Assembly (NCBI GenBank): GCA_946544235.1
Contig: CAMNMC010000102.1
Location: 1-40,652 of the forward strand
DNA: 40,652 nucleotides
Source of the DNA: an uncultured Lachnospiraceae bacterium
GTDB taxonomy: Bacteria; Bacillota; Clostridia; Lachnospirales; Lachnospiraceae
Direction: 5' to 3'
In this document: in pieces, positions 34,548 to 40,652 of the stretch
Position numbering within the stretch: position 1 is the first letter of the stretch
Layout: each line of letters begins with the position of its first letter
Position numbers and translations under genes: made by a program
The notes under the pieces: model-generated
Told to the model about the DNA's origin: nothing
Database searches by the model: none
Seen by the model: the letters and a program-made list of their open reading frames with translations, nothing else

Positions 34548-34624
34548 AAGGGATATGGTATACACATGCCTCTGAAGGCGTATTCTTGCTACAACTGAAG
34601 AGGTATGTGTATGCTTGATCCCTT
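34548..34624 (+). repeat. Long hairpin repeat H6 (variant B loop, opposite orientation)
   Basis: The arms 34548-34573 and 34599-34624 align over 26 positions: 21 Watson-Crick pairs, three G-T wobbles on the plus strand and two mismatches. The apical segment on the plus strand is GAAGGCGTATT, CTTG, CTACAACTGA. It lies between scpA and scpB, antisense to both, 51 bases from the scpB start. Confidence 0.9.
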
Positions 34625-34659
34625 AGCATTAAACACCCTTAAAATCAAATTTAAAGCAA

Positions 34660-35406
34660 TCATTCAAGAGAATCAATCAAGATTTCATCGAATATCCCAT
34701 CCTGTCGGATTGTGAGAACTCCTGTCTTCATGAGTTCGAGAATAGCAAGGAATGTAACGATAAGATTCATCTTGCCCTTACGCCTTCCGACAAGCGTTCT
34801 GAAATTGATGCTCTTCAGGCCTTTTATTTCTTCTCTGACCTCGATCATTCGGTCTTCCAGCTTGATCTCTTCTCTGGTGATCGTTCCGAAACGGCTTCTC
34901 ACAGGATCTATCCTGTCGACCTCTCGCTTCATCATCTGTTCAAAGATTTCCTGAAGACGAACCAGAGTCATATCGCCAATAAGATCTGCAGGATCAACCT
35001 TTTCTCTGTAATTACTTACCTCTTTAGGAATAGAACTGCCTTTGAAATAAGCTCCCTTGGCATCCATCTCCATATCCTTAAGCTCATAGGATGCATATTT
35101 ATACATCTTATACTCAAGAAGTCTTCTGACGAGCTCATCTCGAGGGTCGCCCTCTTCTTCAACCGGCTCTTCTTCTTTAGGAAGGAGCATCTTGGCCTTG
35201 ATACTGATAAGCTGAGCAGCCATAAGAAGGAAGTCGCTCATCTTATCATAGTCATTTTCAGAAAGGTCATCAAGATATGCAAGATACTGTTCTGTTATCT
35301 CAACTATAGGTATATCAAATATATTGTATTTGTTTTTATCAATAAGATGAAGCAGAAGGTCAAGAGGCCCTTCAAAATTGCTTATCTTAACATCAACTGT
35401 TGCCAT
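34660..35406 (-). CDS. scpA: Segregation and condensation protein A
   Basis: A 248-residue kleisin of the SMC complex. The N-terminal FEGPLDLLLHLIDKNKYNIFDIPIVEITEQYLAYL and the adjoining LLMAAQLISIKAKMLLPKEEE are the SMC-binding region. The C-terminal KMNLIVTFLAILELMKTGVLTIRQDGIFDEI is the winged-helix end. GGAG lies 11 bases upstream of the ATG. It follows the SGNH hydrolase gene by 56 bases. Confidence 0.95.
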   Translation of the reverse strand: MATVDVKISNFEGPLDLLLHLIDKNKYNIFDIPIVEITEQYLAYLDDLSENDYDKMSDFLLMAAQLISIKAKMLLPKEEEPVEEEGDPRDELVRRLLEYKMYKYASYELKDMEMDAKGAYFKGSSIPKEVSNYREKVDPADLIGDMTLVRLQEIFEQMMKREVDRIDPVRSRFGTITREEIKLEDRMIEVREEIKGLKSINFRTLVGRRKGKMNLIVTFLAILELMKTGVLTIRQDGIFDEILIDSLE

Positions 35407-35462
35407 TAGTTTTATACTCCGGTGTTATCGGTGTCTCCGTCAGATTAATATCATGAAATCAG

Positions 35463-36629
35463 TTATCGCCTTTTATAAGTGTGTAAAAGAATATATTCCA
35501 TGATCCTTCTGCTGTATTCAGCTGTGCAGTGCTTGCCGTCAGTCGTTCCTTCCTCAGGAAGATAACCATATTCATCTCTTACAGCTGCAGCATAATCGAT
35601 ATAGATTACACTTTCCTTATCGTGACAGTACTTAATAATCTCTTTATTGAACTTATCGACATTATCCATGTTGAAGATTTCATCTTCATCCGAAACCTCC
35701 TGTGAAACAGGAACTACGCTTGCAATATAGATAACGGCACGAGGATTTACGGCTTGTATATGATCAACAAGAGCATCGATATCCTCAATAAACACCCCGA
35801 GATATTCCCATCCGAGTTCATTTATTCCAAAAGAAATATAATAATTATTATAGCTTGTCAGAGAAACAGCTTCAAATACAGTATATTTGTTACCGTTTAT
35901 CTTGATACATTTTTCCGAATCAAGAGCACCGACATTCAGTCCCTTATATGCAAATGCGTTAACATTGTCAAATCCCGAATAATATGCAAGAGACTCAGTT
36001 CTGGAATCACCTATAAATACAGTATTATCAAAATAAGCTTCAGTCTGCATATCGTTTGGAACGAATCGTCTTGAGTCATACCAGTCGCTGCATGGAATAT
36101 CAACTATATCCGGAAGTATTGTATTATTCTCTGAGAAAATAGGATTTGCTGTGGTTGCTTCAGTTAATTCAGTAGCTTCGGTATCCGTAGTCTCCGTTGT
36201 GTCATTTGATGTCTCTGTAGTCTTATCTTCTGTCTTCTCTGTAACTTCAGTCGTTTTCTCAGTGTTTTTTTCCGTAGTTACTTCCGAGGTAATATCCTCT
36301 GTAGTCTTCATATCTTCGGTAGATAGCTCTGTTGAGGAAACAGTACCAGCCTCAGAAGTATTTACATCTGATGTATCCTCTGTCAAAGGCTCACTTGTAT
36401 CTTCTGTTCCCTGCTTCTCTGTTGTATTATCAGGGGTTACTCCTGCACTGTCATAGTCAGATGGAGACTTGGCATTTACACTTACATCGCGAATAGTTTC
36501 GTGAATACCCGATAATTCATATGCAGCATAGGCACCGCTAATTATAACAAAGAAACAGATTATAACTGCTATGGCTCTTTTGTTATTCTTATTTAGTTTT
36601 CTTTTATTGTTATTATTGTTTTCTACCAT
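35463..36629 (-). CDS. Membrane-anchored SGNH/GDSL-type hydrolase with Thr/Glu-rich stalk
   Basis: A 388-residue protein. A basic Asn/Lys-rich N-terminus leads into one membrane helix (AIAVIICFFVIISGAYAAY). Residues about 60-165 are a low-complexity Thr/Glu/Ser stalk. The C-terminal ~210 residues form an SGNH-type hydrolase: VFIGDSRTESLAYYSG carries the Ser block, ISFGINELGWEYLG the Asn block, and DGKHCTAEYSRRIMEYIL the Asp-x-x-His block. It probably acts outside the membrane on an acylated glycan or wall component; the substrate is unknown. The start overlaps the end of gpsA by 7 bases. Confidence 0.8.
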   Translation of the reverse strand: MVENNNNNKRKLNKNNKRAIAVIICFFVIISGAYAAYELSGIHETIRDVSVNAKSPSDYDSAGVTPDNTTEKQGTEDTSEPLTEDTSDVNTSEAGTVSSTELSTEDMKTTEDITSEVTTEKNTEKTTEVTEKTEDKTTETSNDTTETTDTEATELTEATTANPIFSENNTILPDIVDIPCSDWYDSRRFVPNDMQTEAYFDNTVFIGDSRTESLAYYSGFDNVNAFAYKGLNVGALDSEKCIKINGNKYTVFEAVSLTSYNNYYISFGINELGWEYLGVFIEDIDALVDHIQAVNPRAVIYIASVVPVSQEVSDEDEIFNMDNVDKFNKEIIKYCHDKESVIYIDYAAAVRDEYGYLPEEGTTDGKHCTAEYSRRIMEYILLHTYKRR

Positions 36630-37627
36630 GTCATTCCTATCACTTCTCTGGTCTTGTCTCTCGTAAGCAGGTCAATAAGGGCGTCCTTTGCAGGATAATC
36701 CTCAAAAAGAACCTTGTTTACTGCCTCTGTGATTGGCATAGACACTTCATATTTTTTTGCAAGCGCAAGCGCTGCCTTTGCGGAATATACTCCTTCAACA
36801 ACCATCTTAACCTCGTCCATGGCTTCCTGATAGGTTTTGCCTTGGCCGATGAGATAGCCTGCTCTTCTGTTACGGCTGTGAACAGAAGCACATGTAACTA
36901 TAAGATCGCCAATACCTGAAAGACCTGAGAAGGTTTCAGGATTGCCGCCCATTTTGACACCAAGCTTCTTTATCTCTACGATACCTCTTGTAATAAGGGC
37001 AGCCTTGGTATTATCACCGCAGCCGATTCCGTCTGCAATACCTGCAGCAAGAGCAATAACATTTTTAAGTGAACCACCAAGTTCTATACCAAGTATGTCA
37101 GGACTTATATATACTCTGAAGAAATCAGCCATGAAAGCATCCTGTATCTTCTCTGCAATGGCCTTATCCTTACAACCTACAACGACTGTTGTCGGCATGC
37201 ATTTACCAACCTCTTCTGCATGGCTCGGACCTGACAGAGCAGCCACCTCTGCAACCGGTATTTCCTCTTTTATGATCTGTGAAAGTCTCATCAGGGTATC
37301 ATCCTCGATGCCCTTAGAAACGCTGACTATTATCTGTCCTTCCTTGACAAATTCGGCAGCTGTTTTTGCCGTCGAACGAACAAACGGACTCGGAACAGCC
37401 ATGACGATCATCTCAGAATCATCTATAGCCGTGCGCATATCTGTTGTGAAGGTTACTGCACCGCTCAGTATAACTCCCGGAAGTTTAGTCTTATGCTCGC
37501 AGTATTCGTTAAGCATGGCTATCTCCTCCGGGTCTATAGACCATACGGATACTTCATGTCCATTATGTGTAAGAAGCTTAGTGAGTGCTATACCCCAGCT
37601 TCCTGCTCCTAAAATGCATATTTTCAT
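36623..37627 (-). CDS. gpsA: Glycerol-3-phosphate dehydrogenase [NAD(P)+]
   Basis: A 334-residue enzyme making glycerol-3-phosphate from DHAP for phospholipid synthesis. The nucleotide-binding motif ILGAGSWGIALTKLL, VSVSKGIEDDTL, ALSGPSHAEEV and GLSGIGDLIVTCASVHSRNRRAGYLIGQG are all present. The start is the ATG at 37627 with GGAGG 8 bases upstream; a TTG two codons earlier is less likely. It follows plsY, which consumes its product, by 70 bases. Confidence 0.96.
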   Translation of the reverse strand: MKICILGAGSWGIALTKLLTHNGHEVSVWSIDPEEIAMLNEYCEHKTKLPGVILSGAVTFTTDMRTAIDDSEMIVMAVPSPFVRSTAKTAAEFVKEGQIIVSVSKGIEDDTLMRLSQIIKEEIPVAEVAALSGPSHAEEVGKCMPTTVVVGCKDKAIAEKIQDAFMADFFRVYISPDILGIELGGSLKNVIALAAGIADGIGCGDNTKAALITRGIVEIKKLGVKMGGNPETFSGLSGIGDLIVTCASVHSRNRRAGYLIGQGKTYQEAMDEVKMVVEGVYSAKAALALAKKYEVSMPITEAVNKVLFEDYPAKDALIDLLTRDKTREVIGMTW

Positions 37628-37697
37628 AAACAATACCTCCGTATTAAAGTAAAATAATATTATATCAAAATAATGTTATTATTATATCAATTCTAAT

Positions 37698-38405
37698 TCA
37701 GGCTTTGTCACTGCCGTCTTCTGTCTTAAGACTTGCGGCAGCCTTCTTCTCGCCGAGTTTATTTTCCTCACCATGGATAAGTCGTACTATATTTGCTCTG
37801 TGTTTAAGTATGGTCATGACTGCAAGTATGACAGCGAGGACTATACTTTCTATCATCTCTGATTTTGAAGCTCCATTCGGATCAAAACAGAGTTTACCCG
37901 AAAATGCCATAATGATATATATGGTCAGGAATTCAAACATGAGCAGGATTGATCCCAGAGAAACATATCTTGTAACAGCAACCACTGATACAAACAATAC
38001 TATAAGAATAACTATCATAAGAGGGATCATAAGACCAGCAATCATTCCTGCTGTGGCCGCAACGCCTTTTCCGCCTTTGAATTTAAGATAAAACGGAAAA
38101 TTATGACCGACAACAACGCCAAGTCCGATATATAAAACAAAAAGCAGAAAGATGTCAGGATATGAATTCTGTGTAAGCAGTCTCACAACAAGGCACGGAA
38201 TAAAAGCCTTGAAGAAATCACCGATAAATACAACCAGACCTGCCTTCTTACCGAGAACACGAAGTGCATTGGTCGTTCCGGAATTGCCACTGCCGTATTG
38301 TCTTATATCAATACCATTTAACTTACCATATATGTAGCCCGTTTCCAGAATACCGCAGAAATATCCGCATACAAAGCAGATTATTCTTATATATATATCA
38401 GACAT
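37698..38405 (-). CDS. plsY: Acyl-phosphate:glycerol-3-phosphate acyltransferase PlsY
   Basis: A 235-residue membrane enzyme that acylates glycerol-3-phosphate, the first committed step of phospholipid synthesis. The conserved loops are GSGNSGTTNALRVLGKKAG, VVGHNFPFYLKFKGGKGVAA and the later TRYVSLGS region. A C-terminal tail of about 30 charged residues (NKLGEKKAAASLKTEDGSD) is longer than in most PlsY proteins. Its start overlaps the der stop by one base (TAATG), and gpsA follows. Confidence 0.95.
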   Translation of the reverse strand: MSDIYIRIICFVCGYFCGILETGYIYGKLNGIDIRQYGSGNSGTTNALRVLGKKAGLVVFIGDFFKAFIPCLVVRLLTQNSYPDIFLLFVLYIGLGVVVGHNFPFYLKFKGGKGVAATAGMIAGLMIPLMIVILIVLFVSVVAVTRYVSLGSILLMFEFLTIYIIMAFSGKLCFDPNGASKSEMIESIVLAVILAVMTILKHRANIVRLIHGEENKLGEKKAAASLKTEDGSDKA

Positions 38406-39727
38406 TATTTATCTTTCCTTTCACGAATAATGAATTTGAGTGGCGTACCCTTAAATCCAAAAGCCTCACGAACCTTATTCTCGATATATCTTATATAAGA
38501 AAAATGCGCCAGTTCTTTATCATTTACAAAGATAACAAAAGTCGGTGGTTTAACAGAAACCTCAGTCATGTAATAAAGCTTAAGTCTGCGTCCCTTATCT
38601 GATGGCGGATCCGCAGTAGCAACAGCCTCAGCGAGTATCTCATTAAGTACTCCTGTGGCAACTCTCATTGAACAATTCTGAACAACCGCATCGATGGTAA
38701 GGAAAAGCTTCTCCAGACGCTGACCTGTTTCGGCTGAAATGAAAAGAAGTTCAGCATAAGGCATAAAGGAAAGCGTGGTTCTGATGCTGTTCTTAAACTT
38801 ATTCATGGTCTTGTCATCCTTCTCGATGGCATCCCACTTATTTACTGCTATTATAACACCTTTTCCGCGTTCATGAGCGATTCCGGCAATCTTCGCATCC
38901 TGCTCGGTAACGCCCATTGTAGCATCAATAACAAGGACCGCTACGTCACATCTTTCAACAGCTGTAACCGTCCTTATTATACTATATCTCTCTATCTCAT
39001 CCTTGATCTTGCTTTTTCTTCTGAGACCTGCGGTATCAATAAAGATGTATTCAGTTCCGTTTCTCTTAACGACAGTATCTATCGCATCACGTGTTGTTCC
39101 TGCAATGTCGGATACAATAACACGATCCTTTCCGAGAAGCTTATTTATGATAGATGATTTTCCTACGTTCGGTTTACCGATTATAGCAACCTTCGGTCTA
39201 TCATCCTCTTCATCAGCGGCAGCATTTTTATTAAAATGACTGCAGACTTCATCAAGCATTTCACCAAATCCGAGCTTTCCTGTTGATGAAACAGGGAAAG
39301 GCTCACCAAGGCCAAGATTATAAAACTCATAAACGTCGTTCATGAATTTCTCAAAGCTGTCGACCTTATTTACAACAAGAACAACAGGCTTATGAGAGCG
39401 TCTCAGCATATCGGCAACCTTGGAATCCGCATCAACGAGTCCCTGCCTGACATCTGTGAGAAATATGATAACATCCGCAGTATCAATTGCAATCTGCGCC
39501 TGTTCTCTCATACTCCTCAGGATTATATCATTTGATTCAGGCTCAATACCGCCCGTATCTATCATAGTAAAGCTCTGATCGAGCCAGGTTACATCAGCGT
39601 AAATTCTGTCTCTGGTAACTCCTGGGGTATCCTTAACAATCGATATCCTCTCACCTGCCAGAGCATTAAAGAGAGTCGACTTTCCGACATTCGGCCTGCC
39701 AACAATGGCCACTACTGGTTTACTCAT
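38405..39727 (-). CDS. der: Ribosome biogenesis GTPase Der (EngA)
   Basis: A 440-residue protein with two GTPase domains in tandem and a C-terminal KH-like domain, involved in 50S assembly. G1 motifs are [12 protein letters not shown] and [13 protein letters not shown]3 motifs DTGGIE and DTAGLR, and G4 motifs NKVD and NKWD. The KH-like end is [39 protein letters not shown]. It starts 3 bases after the DUF512 gene and overlaps plsY by one base. Confidence 0.97.
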   Translation of the reverse strand: MSKPVVAIVGRPNVGKSTLFNALAGERISIVKDTPGVTRDRIYADVTWLDQSFTMIDTGGIEPESNDIILRSMREQAQIAIDTADVIIFLTDVRQGLVDADSKVADMLRRSHKPVVLVVNKVDSFEKFMNDVYEFYNLGLGEPFPVSSTGKLGFGEMLDEVCSHFNKNAAADEEDDRPKVAIIGKPNVGKSSIINKLLGKDRVIVSDIAGTTRDAIDTVVKRNGTEYIFIDTAGLRRKSKIKDEIERYSIIRTVTAVERCDVAVLVIDATMGVTEQDAKIAGIAHERGKGVIIAVNKWDAIEKDDKTMNKFKNSIRTTLSFMPYAELLFISAETGQRLEKLFLTIDAVVQNCSMRVATGVLNEILAEAVATADPPSDKGRRLKLYYMTEVSVKPPTFVIFVNDKELAHFSYIRYIENKVREAFGFKGTPLKFIIRERKDK

Positions 39728-39730
39728 TTT

Positions 39731-40652
39731 TTAAACTCCCAAAATATCTCTCAAATATTCCATACCATATGATTTTACAATAACAGTTTCTACTTGTAAA
39801 GCGTTCTTTAGTTCCTCAAGAGTCATGTCATCGAGGAAGATTTCCTCGTCAGCCTTGAGACAGCTTGACGGAATCAGCAGAGCATCACCAAGCTCTTTAC
39901 CTTCCAGACCGCTTACAATATCGCTTCCGGTCAGAAGGCCGGTTACGGTTATCTTCGGACCGAAAAATTTATTTTCGATAGGATAAACCATAAACTGTGC
40001 ATCAGGTCTTACCCGCGCCAGTTCGCTGCAGATATGATCTTTATTATCCTTGGAAAGCATTCCGCAGATTGTGGATGATCTTCTGCCTTTATTTTCTTCA
40101 AGAATAGCATCGTACAGTTTCTCTTCTTCTGATTTATGATGAAACAGTTTTCCGAGCCTGCTTCTGCTGTCTCTTGATTTTTTATATTCCAGAACCTCAT
40201 CAACTGCAGCCGAAAAATCATTGTACAGAAGTCTGGTCATTCCGACTCCGTTTTCAAGCTGCTCATAGCCATCATAATTATCCTCAGGAGGTATCTCCCT
40301 GCCGGCCATGATATACCATTCATCACTGGCATGCGCAAAATGTATGCCGTGTTTCTCGTAAACTTCTTTCTGTACGTCCTCTATCATATCAATGACATCT
40401 TCCGCATCCTCAGGTCCGAATTCATCGAGATGACACAGCCCGTCTCTGTATTTTGTCAGTCCGACCGGAACAACCGAAACGCTTCCGAGTACAGGGGCAT
40501 ATTTTTTGAGATCTCGAAGAGATCTCAGAAGCTCTTCGCCATCATTCACGCCCTTACATAGAACTATCTGGGCATTCATAGGGATTTCTGCTGCATAAAG
40601 CTTGTCCATATGATCAAGTATCCTGCCGGCAAATCTGTTATGAAGCATACTG
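39731..40652 (-). CDS. DUF512 / radical-SAM-type protein, N-terminus cut by the window edge
   Basis: At least 307 residues. The frame runs past the right edge, so the start, and with it any PDZ and radical-SAM cysteine motif expected in this family, is outside the window. Visible parts are the end of the radical-SAM barrel (AEIPMNAQIVLCKGVNDGEEL, VSVVPVGLTKYRDGL) and the C-terminal DUF512 region (DEWYIMAGREIPPEDNYDGYEQLENGVGM, TVTGLLTGSDIV, DALLIPSSCL, FLDDMTLEEL). Known members sit upstream of der in Clostridia, as here. The reaction is not established. Confidence 0.85.
   Translation of the reverse strand, partial: SMLHNRFAGRILDHMDKLYAAEIPMNAQIVLCKGVNDGEELLRSLRDLKKYAPVLGSVSVVPVGLTKYRDGLCHLDEFGPEDAEDVIDMIEDVQKEVYEKHGIHFAHASDEWYIMAGREIPPEDNYDGYEQLENGVGMTRLLYNDFSAAVDEVLEYKKSRDSRSRLGKLFHHKSEEEKLYDAILEENKGRRSSTICGMLSKDNKDHICSELARVRPDAQFMVYPIENKFFGPKITVTGLLTGSDIVSGLEGKELGDALLIPSSCLKADEEIFLDDMTLEELKNALQVETVIVKSYGMEYLRDILGV

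Noticed and set aside
2977-34624. Hairpin copies as a CRISPR array or simple intrinsic terminators
   Set aside because: Copies are kilobases apart, not regularly spaced, and differ in the stems. They lack consistent U-tracts and have a long conserved apex, unlike terminators.
36151-36456. Plus-strand Val/Ser-rich frame of 101 residues
   Set aside because: It is the antisense of the Thr/Glu/Ser spacer of the SGNH hydrolase. The low-complexity codons leave the opposite strand open, and it has no ribosome site.
36942-37652. 236-residue plus-strand frame over gpsA
   Set aside because: Complete overlap with a well-supported gpsA on the other strand, with no family motif.

Overview
The window looks like a chromosomal segment from a low-to-moderate GC Gram-positive Clostridia, most likely a Lachnospiraceae (Butyrivibrio/Coprococcus/Roseburia-like). 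The evidence is strong GGAGG ribosome-binding sites, a Firmicutes-type LexA with its own operator, a PlsY acyltransferase, a short HisG with HisZ, and ScpA/ScpB. This family assignment is inference from gene content and not a species call. Almost every gene is on the minus strand. The plus-strand exceptions are a tyrosine recombinase cut by the left edge, lexA, and a small broken reading frame. No rRNA, tRNA, insertion sequence or CRISPR array was seen.

Layout. 1-3.2 kb: tyrosine recombinase (+), convergent with a cytidylate-kinase-like protein, then a patatin phospholipase. 3.2-9.9 kb: proB, 5-formyl-THF cyclo-ligase, proA, an L,D-transpeptidase with about 15 WWY-type repeats, a MoxR ATPase and its VWA partner. 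10-16 kb: PhoH, YbeY, a DUF3048 lipoprotein and two flavoproteins. 15.9-18.4 kb: a flippase-like membrane protein with a CDP-alcohol phosphatidyltransferase, then rpsU and a small gene. 18.4-26.8 kb: histidine genes (hisZ, hisG, hisD, hisB and a HisF-like/HisIE fusion), a 52-residue membrane protein and alaS. 27-31 kb: an ABC exporter with a two-component system. 31.5-36.6 kb: lexA, an HD-domain membrane phosphodiesterase, scpB, scpA and an anchored SGNH hydrolase. 36.6-40.7 kb: gpsA, plsY, der and a DUF512 radical-SAM-type protein cut by the right edge.

The most unusual content lies between genes. Six long hairpins (H1-H6) have stems of about 23-26 bp whose sequences differ from copy to copy but remain self-complementary. 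All six enclose nearly the same 25-nt apical segment, read as GAAGGCGUAUU...CUACAACUGA. In H1, H2, H4 and H6 every or most stem departures, and in H5 the outer two of four, are G-U pairs on the strand that reads this apical sequence. The segment also looks able to form tandem G-A pairs and a short inner stem. This points to a mobile or dispersed structured RNA (or ssDNA) element family that I do not recognise. Other points of note are a 20-bp direct duplication around H3 that contains the ybeY ribosome-binding site, a HisF-like domain missing a catalytic Asp, and matching insertions in a histidine kinase and its response regulator.
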